Shown one piece after another: positions 26,801 to 37,436 of a stretch of 64,000 bases of DNA. The position numbers and the translations under genes were made by a program. The stretch is from contig CM060200.1 in assembly GCA_030562195.1 (NCBI GenBank), positions 8,866,001 to 8,930,000 of the forward strand. The letters are read 5' to 3'. Origin of the DNA: Nipponacmea schrenckii. Taxonomy: Eukaryota > Mollusca > Gastropoda > Lottiidae. How positions within the stretch are numbered: the first letter of the stretch is position 1; the number at the start of each line of letters is the position of its first letter. Below the pieces are notes generated by a model that was given only the letters and a program-made list of their open reading frames with translations, was not told where the DNA came from and made no database searches.

Positions 26801-29800
26801 TTTGAAGTAGCATTTGAAACATATAATTAATATAGTACAAGTCTTTATTTTTGAGACAGCATTAGAAACATATAATCAATGTAGTACAAGTCTGTATTTT
26901 TGAGACGACATTGGAGACATATTATCAATGTAGTACAAGTTTGTATTTTTGAGACAGCATTAGAAACATATAATCAATGTAGTACAAGTCTGTATTTTTG
27001 AAGTAGCATTAGAAACATATTATCAATGTAGTACAAGTTTGTATTTTTTGAGGCAGCATTAGAAACATATAATCAATATAGTACAAGTCTGTATTTTTGA
27101 AACATATAATCAATATAGTACAAGTCTGTATTTTTGAAGTAGCATTATTGATATAAACTTAAATGCACATAATCAAATTCCAATTTATCATCACTTCTAG
27201 CCTTTGAACATAAAACAGAAGATAAATATTAATATATTTACCATGCCAAAAATGCGGGACCACCAAAATGCTTTTCTAAATCAGCAAAACTAAATCCTAA
27301 GTTCATGTATACCTTAAATAAAGAATAAAAGATGAAATATTTGATGTCTAGAGCTAAAACATGTTGAAATATTTACTGTAGACACTGTTTTGCACCATTT
27401 CAATTTGCAGTCAGAACATTTTGGGTTCTTATTTGCCAAGTTTGAGGATTGGAATTTCATGTTTGTTTTAAGAGGTGGTTTTCCTTTGAATATTTGTGCA
27501 CACATAAATGTAAAATTAACAAACCCTTTGAAAAATGGCCTCCTGCCCCGTAAAAGCTAATGGTAGGTTTATACCCTGTAAAGCCATCCAATCAATATGC
27601 CTCTCCCATCTTGTCCAATTTAACCACACTAAACTATAACTTACTGTACATACATTCTGATAGTACCGAAACCTAGAAATTTATAATATAACAAATACAT
27701 TCTGTTGGTACCAAAACCTAGAAATTTATAATATAACACATACAATCTGATAGTACTGAAACCTAGTGATTTATAATATTACATGTACATTCTTATAGTA
27801 CTAAAATCTAGAAATTTATAATATTACACATACATTCTGATAAGTACTGAAACCTAGTGATTTATAATATTACACATACAATCTGATAGTACTGAAACCT
27901 AGAGATTTATAATATTACACATACATTCTGATAAGTACTGAAACCTAGTGATTTATAATATTACACATACAATCTGATAGTACTGAAACCTAGAGATTTA
28001 TAATATTACATGTAAATTCTGATGGTGCCAAAACCTAGATATTTATAATATTACATTTACATTTATAGTACTGAAACCTAGAAATTTATTATATTACATG
28101 TAAATTCTGATGGTACCAAAACCTAGAGATTTATAATATTACTTGTACATTCTGATAATACCAAGCCTAGAGATTTGTTATATTACACATACATTCTGAT
28201 AGTGATGAGTTATTACTGAAACCTAGAAATGTATAATATATCAAGTATATTTTGAAAATAACAATATGTAATAATGTAGTATCTATTAAAAAAACTCCAC
28301 AAAATGAAACTTCTTTGTACTCTAATGATTATAATCAAATGGACTTATGATTACCTACTACAAAATGTCAAAATTGTAATAATTCCTCACCTATCATTAG
28401 AAGTTTTAGTAATACCAGGTGTTGGTACTACTGGTAAAATTTTGGGTAAATTCATTTGTTGACCAGCCCATGTAAACTGACCATTACAGTAATATTTGAT
28501 ATAATAATAGAATCCCATAGCCACTCCTACTCCACTGCTACCATTAATTTGTACCTTGCCATTTTGTGTAATAATCTTTAAAAAAATGGTATTATTTTTT
28601 CAGTAAAAATTTCAATGCCTATTATCATCTGAAAAGGTATTCAGAAAGTTCAATCCTACATATTTCACTGATATCACTATACCACAAGATATTTTGCATT
28701 GCAGAGGGCTGCCCAATCCAGTGTAAATAAATATTGTTTATATAAAAAAAACTATGCATTTTCATTTTCATTTATTGTATGTCCATACATATTAATGTTC
28801 CTGTGGGAACCAGTATTCTTTTTATCTTCAGATTATCAAGATTATGGATGACTACGTTACTTTTTATTTTATATAATTCAAAGGTTAAACTAAGTGCACC
28901 AACAATACTCTTTCAGTGGAGGTTGTGTAAAAATGCCTGCACCTGTGCTTTTGGTTACAATCTATAGTGCCCACTTTAAGACTTATTCACATGGCTATTA
29001 TAAGAGAGACCATTTCAATTCTAGAATTAATTATATCTTGTAATTTCTTTCAAATAACGGAACAAAATTTTATGGTATACAACTCCAAGGTTTAATTAGA
29101 CACAATGTTTCAACAATTTACATTGACATCATCAGGTGAAATGAGAAATTATAATAGGTTGGTGGGTTGGTATATGACAAGTCAACATTCGCTTCCAGCA
29201 AATGCTGATATCGCAAACTAGGTAGTTGTTGGTATTTGTAGTAGTTGGTAGTTGGATTGGTTCAAATTAGATGATTCTGTGCTGTTGGTTTGGTTGTTAA
29301 ATTTTAATACTAGAAGGTATATATATATACAGAAAATAAACAATAGCAACAATTAATTTAAGCCTAAATAAAATTTTGTTCCGTTATATTATGTGATCTA
29401 TACCCCTAAATATCGCTTAAGGATCATTGTACTTACTTTGTAAGTGTCTCTTTCAGCTGGACCTAGAGCAGGATCTACAGTTACGTTAAACTCACTAGCT
29501 CGAGATCCAATAACACGTTGAATAAGGTCTCTAACATTCTCGGTCTGAACATTAGCTGGTGTACTTGATTTTAAATGTTTCAATCCCTCAAATTCTGGAA
29601 CAAAATATGAAAATGATCACATTAATAGAAATACATGAATTAAAAAAACAGAACATGAAACATGTTACCAAACCATGTAACAAATTATATTTATTAAGGC
29701 CTTAATCAGATATATTGCTTATTACCTTACTCACAAAGAGATCAAAGAAGAAATAAAATAAACATTTTTCATAGAAATATAAAGATTTTTGCGCCTAAGT

Positions 29801-31276
29801 GTTTCTGACTCCCTCCTTCCAAACCACCCCTCCCCCTCCAGCTATAATATTATCAGTCAAAATAGCAATCAGAGGCAGCAAGTTTCCGACTACAAAAAAT
29901 GAAAGAAATAAATGGAGTTTTACGTCCTACTCCTATGGGCTAATGAAGATGGGCTAATGAAGATGAGCAACGCCATGCAGTGTGCAATGAGGTAATTTGC
30001 CAGGACAGCAGCATTAGCCTACTCTTTTTGCAATTTCCAACTGTAGAGGGATCTTTAACGTGCACAGCCTGTAGCACACGGGGCCTCGGTTTATTGTCCC
30101 ATCCGAACGACTAAATGCTTTTTCCATGTCAGTCCCTCCGACCTGCATCACTGACACGGGTAAAACGGGTTGAAAAATTCGAAAGTTCATCTCGAGCTTT
30201 GCCGGGATTGAACCCTGGACCTTCAGGTTAGCGAGCGTCTAACCCACTGAGCCACCGCGGCTCCCAAATTTCCGACTACAGTGTCTCATAAATCATATTT
30301 TCCAACCTGGCTTAATTGCTCCTAGTCCTATTGTTTCCTTAGTTGCATGCATGATACAAGTCTGTTTTGAGCCAAAAAAAAAAAGAACTTCAAGATTGGG
30401 TGAACAATTTATATCTATTATTCCACTTATAAGCATCATGCTTAAAGCTTAGGCCCTATTTGGTAACAAATCTTCCTTGAGTAGGCCCTAGGCCTATATA
30501 TATAAAAAATCTTATTGTTGAATATATTTTAAACTATCTTACCTATTCCATCACAATATGAAACTGTACCAATGAATATAATCAAACATGTCAAATACTG
30601 TAGGATAAATAGAATAGAATTAGAAATTTGATTTGTTCTACAGGGGCAAAATTCTTTCCATTCATCATTCAAAATCAATAGAAAAAATTTCTTTTTATAT
30701 CAAGCACACTTATTTTTCTGTTTGTCAAATTTTTCTTATTGTTTCATATTTGCCAATTACAGTCCAGTAAAGTTTTTTAGATCCTGTGATCAGTCTGTGA
30801 AATGAAATAAATGGAGTTTTACGTCCTACCTTACATAGGCCTACACTTATTTATAAGACATGCACTGTGCAATGAGGGAGGTTTTGACAGGAGAGCATAA
30901 AGACTACTCTTTCTGGTTTTCCATCTGTCATGTGATCTATTCTATAGTCAGTTCAAAGAACAGTAGTACTCATGGCCTCAGTTTATTGTCGAATGACTAG
31001 ACTATAGTCTGTGTTTTCAGGTCAGTAGGCCTACCTTAGACAGGCATCACTGACAATAAAAAAAAACTGCGTGAAAAAAGTGCACATTTCAATCCTTTCT
31101 GTCTCTAACTTTGGAGATCCATAAGCCTAAGATTGGTATGTGTTAAAATACATAAATATAGCTCAATCAAGATGTATTTTCAACTCTGATATTCAGTGAC
31201 AGAGATCCAATTAAAAAAGAAACATCATTCTAATAAGACATATAGGCTACTTAATTACCTTTCCTCCAATCCACAT
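14879..31276 (-). CDS. NAGLU: Alpha-N-acetylglucosaminidase (GH89), complete
   Basis: Exons in coding order: 31259-31276 (ATG), 30543-30597, 29437-29594, 28391-28575, 27525-27672, 27242-27312, 26051-26212, 25632-25697, 25252-25315, 24891-24961, 24247-24321, 23395-23473, 22878-23027, 22554-22696, 22250-22322, 21208-21291, 20331-20417, 19321-19406, 17809-17913, 17090-17273, 16174-16217, 15789-15846, 15260-15359, 14879-15087 (TAA). All phases agree: 824 aa with both duplicated exons, ~796 with one. This lysosomal hydrolase removes terminal N-acetylglucosamine from heparan sulphate. Exons 1-2 give a signal peptide ([16 protein letters not shown]); exon 1 is short and is the least certain call. 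Family blocks are [46 protein letters not shown] and LTPEG-type [11 protein letters not shown]. The catalytic-type glutamates are in FNEM (codon 24908-24910) and in [10 protein letters not shown] (codon 22995-22997). Human NAGLU is 743 aa; the extra length is mostly the duplicated exon and a basic C-terminal extension ([15 protein letters not shown]). Several introns contain minisatellites. Confidence 0.95.
16549..16577 (+). other. G-rich tract, possible quadruplex
   Basis: Four runs of three or more G (GGGGGGG, GGGGG, GGG, with GTGGC spacers) within about 25 bases in a NAGLU intron. The NAGLU transcript would carry the C-rich strand. Folding is inferred only. Confidence 0.35.
18281..19226. 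mobile_element. MITE family 2 copy expanded by an internal minisatellite
   Basis: Left end AAAGGGACGGTAAAGAGGTTT, right end AAACCTCTTTATAAC, inverted to each other. Between them an array and a GGAATTGGAGAAACCACAGATG block typical of this family. It lies in the NAGLU intron between exons 19321-19406 and 17809-17913. Confidence 0.6.
18355..19025. repeat. 22-bp minisatellite, ~30 units
   Basis: Near-uniform units ACATTCCAATATTAAGTCAG with two more bases. The array is nested inside the family-2 element; the flanking element sequence ACCATTCCAATATT resembles the unit, suggesting the unit arose from element sequence. Confidence 0.92.
19925..20080. mobile_element. MITE family 2 fragment
   Basis: Contains AGAAACCACAGACATGTGACC, an AATTGGAATTGATGC block and an end CGACCTCTTTACAATTCC, matching the family at 18281-19226. 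Confidence 0.45.
20331..20417 (-). other. NAGLU: NAGLU exon 17, copy B of a duplicated exon
   Basis: An 87-nt exon in phase 0/0 with good GT-AG sites. It encodes [10 protein letters not shown]...[14 protein letters not shown] and is homologous to exon 16 upstream (15 of the first 22 residues identical). Its end, with an N-S-T sequon just before IWYN of the next exon, resembles the human NTS-IWYN arrangement. Confidence 0.85.
20747..21053. mobile_element. MITE family 1 copy between the duplicated NAGLU exons
   Basis: TTAA at both ends, with inverted termini TTTAAAGGAATATTGCATCTTAG and CTAAGATGCAGTATCACTTTAAA. It occupies about 40% of the 790-bp intron separating exons 16 and 17. Confidence 0.82.
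21208..21291 (-). other. NAGLU: NAGLU exon 16, copy A of a duplicated exon
   Basis: An 84-nt exon in phase 0/0 encoding [10 protein letters not shown]...[13 protein letters not shown]. It keeps the VYNC motif of human NAGLU (SVYNCS), which copy B has lost. Exon 15 upstream and exon 18 downstream join in frame to either copy or to both. Confidence 0.85.
24425..24862. repeat. 30-bp minisatellite in NAGLU intron 10
   Basis: About 14 units of the type AACAATGATGGTAGATGATGG plus TAGTAATAT, filling most of the intron between exons 24891-24961 and 24247-24321. All-frame openness creates long spurious ORFs on both strands. Confidence 0.92.
26213..27160. repeat. ~50-bp minisatellite abutting the NAGLU exon 7 acceptor
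   Basis: Some 18 units containing TCAATGTAGTACAAGTCTGT and TATTTTTGAAGTAGCATTAG, then AAACATATAA. The unit next to the exon supplies its last intronic bases: on the minus strand ATTGATAATATGTTTTTAG ends exactly at the exon boundary, where internal units read ATTGATTATATGTTTCTAA. Two higher-order blocks repeat (compare 26560-26660 with 26765-26850). Confidence 0.9.
27626..28240. repeat. 45-bp minisatellite built from the NAGLU exon 5 acceptor and exon start
   Basis: About 12 intronic units plus the real exon edge. On the minus strand each unit reads TATAAATCTCTAG, then GTTTCAGTACTATCAGAAT, then GTATGTGTAATAT. The real exon begins CTAG|GTTTCGGTACTATCAGAATG and continues GTATGTACAG. Each unit thus carries a copy of the 3' splice site and about 27 coding bases (FRYYQNVC). 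CTAG motifs recur every ~45 bp from 27672 to ~28222. Confidence 0.92.
29899..30265 (-). mobile_element. tRNA-derived SINE in NAGLU intron 2
   Basis: The minus strand begins (30265) with a tRNA-like head: GGTGGCTCAGTGGGTTAGA matches an A box, and GGTTCAATCCCG a B box about 35 bases later. The body holds conserved blocks (CCCCGTGTGCTACAGG, CCTCATTGCACACTGC), and the 3' end is GTAAAACTCCATTTATTTC. The acceptor-stem halves do not pair, so it is not a tRNA gene. Shorter relatives: 30803-31060, 39229-39395, 55640-55745 and the tail at ~8305-8345. Confidence 0.85.
30803..31060 (-). mobile_element. SINE copy, head lost
   Basis: Shares AATAAATGGAGTTTTACGTC, CACTGTGCAATGAGG, GCCTCAGTTTATTGTC and GCATCACTGACA with the SINE at 29899-30265, but the tRNA-like head is not recognisable. 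Confidence 0.7.
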
Positions 31277-31476
31277 GATAATCGAATTATGACATTTAAA
31301 CAGATTGAAACACGAATTAAAAACACTATTTTATCTTAGAATTTAGAAATTCGCTGGCAGCGATTGTTGTTATTTTTAAGATTTGTAGGTCAGTGTATCA
31401 CATGAGCACCACGTGACATCCGCCTACACTGCCTTCATACTAGTTTGATCACCAAATTAACCACACTAAACTATAA

Positions 31477-31641
31477 CTTTCTTGGTATAGCACAGATTCT
31501 CGTGCTGAGACCCGAAAGGGTTCCTAGACGGTTGACATGTATTGCTAGCGATTAGGTGCCTGACTCTGAGATCGCTGGTTCGGAACCCGTTGGGGTCTCA
31601 GCCAATTTTCAGCACGGAGAACCTGTGCTATACCAAGAAAG
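31477..31641. mobile_element. 165-bp fold-back element with a tRNA-like core
   Basis: Ends CTTTCTTGGTATAGCACAG and CTGTGCTATACCAAGAAAG are perfect inverted repeats over 19 bp and continue with mismatches through GTGCTGA. The core has GCTGGTTCGGAACCCGTTGG, a near match to a tRNA B box. It lies just upstream of NAGLU exon 1 and before the assembly gap. It could be a SINE with acquired hairpin ends or a foldback MITE. Confidence 0.6.
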
Positions 31642-31783
31642 TGTTATCCCAAAAACAAAAATATTGTCGCAACACCATTTTCTAAATGACATTAAATCAT
31701 CTCGCAAAATATGATATTGGCAACATTTCATGAGATAGTGGTCAGTATTTAAAAGAAATAATAATGATGATGTAGTTTTTTTT

Positions 31784-32283
31784 NNNNNNNNNNNNNNNNN
31801 NNNNNNNNNNNNNNNNNNNNNNNNNNNNNNNNNNNNNNNNNNNNNNNNNNNNNNNNNNNNNNNNNNNNNNNNNNNNNNNNNNNNNNNNNNNNNNNNNNNN
31901 NNNNNNNNNNNNNNNNNNNNNNNNNNNNNNNNNNNNNNNNNNNNNNNNNNNNNNNNNNNNNNNNNNNNNNNNNNNNNNNNNNNNNNNNNNNNNNNNNNNN
32001 NNNNNNNNNNNNNNNNNNNNNNNNNNNNNNNNNNNNNNNNNNNNNNNNNNNNNNNNNNNNNNNNNNNNNNNNNNNNNNNNNNNNNNNNNNNNNNNNNNNN
32101 NNNNNNNNNNNNNNNNNNNNNNNNNNNNNNNNNNNNNNNNNNNNNNNNNNNNNNNNNNNNNNNNNNNNNNNNNNNNNNNNNNNNNNNNNNNNNNNNNNNN
32201 NNNNNNNNNNNNNNNNNNNNNNNNNNNNNNNNNNNNNNNNNNNNNNNNNNNNNNNNNNNNNNNNNNNNNNNNNNNNNNNNNNN
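31784..32283. other. Assembly gap (500 N)
   Basis: Exactly 500 N, a conventional placeholder of unknown true length. The right flank is satellite, which probably caused the break. Translations crossing it are meaningless. Confidence 0.99.
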
Positions 32284-33440
32284 CGAAATGTTACAAAGCT
32301 GGAGAGCTGGGATTTGCTGGCAACATCCACATGGGCTATCTGGACATGTGGGCAAAAACAGAACTCAAATATCTGCCATAGATCAAGAAATACTTTTGAA
32401 AAAGTTGGTATATGGCTTGCATATAGGCCAGTGCAGCCATATATGAGCAATGGCTAACTTTTCCCAATAAAGAAATTTAGCTCAAGTCTTGGTCATTTCC
32501 TACTCCTGACAGCCCAGGGAGCTCAAAAAAACCCAAAAACCCAATTAAAATCCATAACTTTGCAAACTAGCAATTATTTCATTCCACACTGTGTTGCACA
32601 GAAAGGTGCTCAAAGACAAATAAATTTTTTGCGCGAAAAGTTACAAAGTTACAGAGCTGCAATTGGCTTGCAACATTCACATGGGCCAGCTGTCAATTTG
32701 GGCAAAAACAGAACTCAAATATTTGCCATAGAACAAGAAATACTTTTAAAAATTGTGTTTGGCTTGCTTATTGGCCATAAGAGGCCAATATGACAAAGGG
32801 CTAACTTTTCCAAATACACCAATTGAGCTCAAGTTTTGGTCTTTTCCTGCTCAATGGGGGCCAGTGACTTCATAGAGCCCCAAAAACCCAATTAAAATCC
32901 ATAACTTTGCAAACAAGCAATTTGGTCATTCCACACTGTGTTTCACAGGTAGGTGCTCAAAGACAAAATAAATTTTTTGCGCGAAAGGTTACAAAGCTGC
33001 AGAGCTGCAATTTGCTTTCAACATCCACATGGGCCAGCTGTTAATTTGGGCAAAAACAGAACTCAAATATTTGCCATAGAACAAGAAATACTTTTAAAAA
33101 TTGTTGTGTTTGGCTTGCTTATTGGCCATAAGAGGCCAATATGACAGAGGGCTAACTTTTCCAAATACACCAATTGAGCTCAAGTTTTTGTCTTTTCCTG
33201 CTCAATGGGGGCCAGTGACTTCGAAGAGCCCTAAAAACCCAATTAAAATCCTTAACTTTGCAAACTAGCAATTATTTCATTCCACACCATGTTGCACAGA
33301 AGGGTGCTCAAAGACAAATATTTTTTTTGCGCGAAAAGTTACAAAGCTACAGAGGTGCAATTGGCTGGCAACATCCACATGGGCCAGATGTCAATTTGGG
33401 CAAAAACAGAACACAGATATCTGCCTTTTTTTTTTTTTTT
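32284..33440. repeat. ~350-bp satellite, 3+ units, entering the gap
   Basis: The block CCAATTAAAATCC recurs at 32541, 32888 and ~33239 (periods 347 and 351). Each unit contains TTTGCGCGAAAAGTTACAAAG and ATCCACATGGGCCAGCTG. The array runs into the N gap on the left and ends at a T-tract near 33426. Confidence 0.92.
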
Positions 33441-34203
33441 CCAAAGTCCAAACTAGGTGGGAACATGGATAATTTTCCATAGACTTTACATTGAAATAGG
33501 TCACGCGGCCCTATCAGCTGATGAAATTTTACCTTGATTTGTTAAGCGCCCCATAAAATGTATAAATAATATTTGTTTTCATAGTCAATATTTATATTAA
33601 AAGCCAGATAATAAAATGATTTGATTTAAAGGGATACGTGAGTTTGCGTATTTTTCAATTTATATTACTAGTATATTATTGCTTAGATATATCAAATTTA
33701 AATTTACTGAATCTGAATATTAGTTTTGTTCTATTATTAATCTTTAAACAACACTACAATTCTGTTATTCAGGGTTATTACAATTTAAAACACGATACGC
33801 AGCAGTATACAAGAACAGGTTTCGTGCTGTGTGCGTTTCGATCATTTGACGCCTGTAATTGACTCATTTCCGAGCTTATCTTATAACGCTGACGTGATTT
33901 CCAATACATAATCCTTGCTAGGCCCGTTTTGTGCCATGGAATAAATCGGACGACTTAACAACAGTTAAAAGATTACCTCACTATTTTTATTATATTATTT
34001 GAACCAAGTATATACATATGTACATGCATATAAAAATCACGTCGCTTTCTACCTGAATCTGCTCGTTCGACAAAGAATTTCAATATGAATTATTCCGAGA
34101 CTCCCACTTATCACAAACAGTCAAGAGTCAAGAACTAGCCCTCAAGCATTTGAAAGATTGTTAGCATGATTAAATAGTTTCCATCTTCCGCCCCTTCTTA
34201 TCC

Positions 34204-34990
34204 TGTAAAAAAAGAAACAAAACGTCACATTAGTTTGAAACAAAACTAGTTTACCTTCTATTATCTCTCCTTTTGGCTCAATGTCAACTAGCGACATTTC
34301 TAACATTTATGAGAATTCTTCTTAACCATTATCTACCACTATTCATTGTTAGATTCTGTAAATATTCTTCTTAACCAATATCTGTAACTATCATCTATAT
34401 CTATTCTTCTTAAACCATTATCTATACATATTCTTATAAACCAGTATTCATTAGAAACAATACCTAAGATAAAAATGGCCAAATATTGCAGTCTAGCTAG
34501 AATATACGTGTGTGACAACTGTTCAGATTTTGATTACAAGTGGTTGCCCAGAATATATGTACCCACTTGGTAGATAATTCCATCTAGCTTTGTTTGATTT
34601 CATAATATTGTGGGATATGATAATTAAAATAAAATAAAAGGAAAGCTATCAAAAATTGCAAACGCATGTGACAAGCTTATTTCAAACAAGTGGGCGCTCT
34701 AAATATATAATCCCACACAGTGGAAAATTCCAAATTATCACTCGAGGAGAAGAAATAAAGAAATTTGTTTATTTGCTTACACAATTAAGGAGTTATTATC
34801 ACGACTGGTGAATTGATTGAATGAATAGATGAAGCAATGAATAAAAGATTGTATTTTTTTCATTTGACATAAGGCAAACACTTCAATACTGCAATGCATT
34901 GAATTTTAAGCTTTTTCTTTCTTCTTCTAGTCAGGCAAATGAATGCGGGCGACACAACACCATACAGTATACAATATGGAAGAAAACATT
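34204..34990. repeat. Diverged dispersed repeat, copy 1
   Basis: Aligns in the same orientation with 37437-38490: shared anchors GAAACAAAACTRGTTTACCT, TGTGACAACWGTTCAGATT, AAGTGGTTGCCCAGAA, AATAGATGAA and GGGCGACACAACACCATACA. Probably two copies of one transposon. Confidence 0.7.
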
Positions 34991-35841
34991 ATCAGTCATT
35001 AACCTAAGGCCTTTTTATTTAAGCAAATCGTATCTATACGCTTTACACGGCCGAGTATCATCACGTGGTACAAATCAACTGTACCAATGTGTGACCAACC
35101 GGAATTTGATGCTCGCATAAAAAAATAAAAAAATTATTTCTGTTATCAATGGGTGCGAAATTATTTTATTCACTGTTCGCAGATATTCGACCTATGACTT
35201 TAAATCACGCTTCGGAATTAGCAGGCAATCATTCACATCATATTTGAACGATTTCTCGAAATATTCTTTCTTGTAACCGGTACTACTCGCGACTGCCATC
35301 GTAAAAGCTAATCGAATCGTACCAAAGTGCTGTGAGAGACGAGTTGGCCGATTTGGGTATGCGCTTTGACAAATCGCTAAAATAAGTGTGCATTGTAGGC
35401 AAATCGTTGTTGGCGCTTCGCTAAAATAAATGTACGCTTTGATCGGTGTTGATACGATTTGCTTAAATAAAAAGGCCTCTATGCCTATCCCATTCCAATT
35501 TCCATCTGTCCATGTATATTTAACATTTACATATTGTATCTCAAAGAACCTCGGTAAAATGTCTCGCCTTGAAACAAATAATTATGATTTGACACAGGGA
35601 ATTATCAGTCAAGTGTGTTTTTTTTTTCAAATATATGTATCAGATATATATTTCTCAGAAAAATTTGACGAGTTGCGAGGACAGAGGGTAGTGATAAACT
35701 TGTTGACCAAACTGTCATACCAAGATTGAAAAATGCGAAGATATTGAATTCGGTACCTTTCAGCAAGCGACTAACAAGCTGAGAAAATGATAATAAAAAA
35801 GACTCACATAATCCAATATGAACCATCTAGCAACTATTTAA

Positions 35842-37118
35842 GATAGCTTGCCAAGCAACATTGAATTTGAAAAATAAATAGAGCAATAACTCAAAAAACA
35901 TTCATTGAATTAATATTGAAGTTAAGGGCAAAAACTCAAAAGCTGTTCATGGAAAATCGTCAAATAAGAACTTGACCACCATCTTATCTATTTCAATACT
36001 CATACCAAGTTTCATCCAATATATTAAAGAATTGTAGCTTATTTTGCACCCACAAATATTTTTGACGCAATTTTACTAAGTCAAGGGCAATAACCAAAAA
36101 ACCATTCGTTAAAAAAAGTCAGAAATTCAAACTTGACTAAAGTCTTATCAATTCTGAAATCCATTAAAAATTAAAGCTTCCTATTGCAACCACAATAGAA
36201 TTTTGACGCAATTTTACTAAGTCAAGGGCAATAACTTAAAACAATTCATTGAAAAACTGTCAAATTCAAACTTGACTGAGGCCTAATCAAATCCAATGCA
36301 TACACCAAGTTTCATCAAATTTCTAAAATTTTGACAAGATTTTTCTAAGTCAAGGGCAATAACTCAAAAACCGTTCATGCGATTATTTCCATTTTCGAAC
36401 TTGACCGTGATATCTTCAATATATACATGTGTATACCAAGTTTCATTAAGATCGGATAAAAACTGTAGCTTCTATTGTGGAAACAAATTGTAGAAACAAC
36501 CCGAATTTGACTGTTTTTACTAGGTCAAGGGCAATAACTCATAAACCGTTCATGCAACAATTTCCATTTTCGAACTTGACCGAGATATCCTTAATATATA
36601 CATGTATACCAAGTTTCATTAAGATCGGATAAAAACTGTAGCCTCTTTTGTGGATACAACCCAAATTTGACGCGTTTTACTAAGTCAAGAGCAATAACTC
36701 AAAAACCGCTCATGCGATAATTTCCGTTTTCGAACTTGACCGAGATATCATCAATATATACATGTATACCATGTTTCATTAAGATCGGATTTAAACTGTA
36801 GCCTCTATTGAGGATACAACCCAAATTTGACGCGTTTTTACTAAGTCAAGGGCAAGGGCAATTACTCAAAAACCGTTCATGCGATAATTTCCATTTTCGA
36901 ACTTGACCGAGATATCATCGATATATATATGTATACCAAGTTTCATTAAGATCGGATAAAAACTGTAGCCTCTATTGTGGATACAACATAAATTTGACGC
37001 GTTTTTACTAAGTCAATGGGCAATAACTAAAAAACTGTTCATGCGATACAGTTGGGCGGACCGACGGACGGACAGGGGCGACGGCAATATACGTCCACAT
37101 ATCTGGGCGTATAAAAAT
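35842..37118 (+). mobile_element. Tandem-repeat-bearing non-autonomous transposon, copy 1
   Basis: Begins ATAGCTTGCCAAGCAAC and ends GGACGGACCGACGGACGGACA, ATATACGTCCACAT, GGGCGTATAAAAAT. The interior is ~8 head-to-tail units of 110-190 bp containing CCAAGTTTCATTAAGATCGG, AAAACTGTAGCCTCTAT, TTTGACGCGTTTTTACTAAG and CAAGGGCAATAACTCAAAA. Same structure and strand as the copy at 58011-60195. No ORF of note. Confidence 0.85.
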
Positions 37119-37436
37119 GAGACAAAAAAATATGAAAAAAGTCAACTCAAATCCAAATCCGTCCTAAACAAAACAAGGTCCATATCATAACAAATCACGT
37201 TGTTTTTCACTTTCCGGGATAACATAAACGTCATATAGTATTCTCATATAAGATAAATGATTATTTCATAGTCAATTGTCACTGTCATATAATAACTTGG
37301 TCAAATACAGTTTTAACCGAATAAAGTAAAAAAATCGTCGAATGTGCCTGTTTTATAGGTATTAATTCATAACACAAGAATTAGTTTTTGACCGATAATA
37401 GTAGGATTTCAGACAATAAATGCCATCTGCAGTTCC

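Noticed and set aside
30200..30265. Possible tRNA gene on the minus strand
   Set aside because: A and B boxes are present, but the acceptor-stem halves do not pair and a SINE body follows, so it is a SINE head.
31609..32450. Minus-strand ORFs of 233-248 aa
   Set aside because: They are open only because they cross 500 N of assembly gap; flanking residues are satellite and the fold-back element.
32560..33482. Three similar plus-strand ORFs (~63-77 aa)
   Set aside because: They are the same frame of successive satellite units, not a gene family; each is broken differently.
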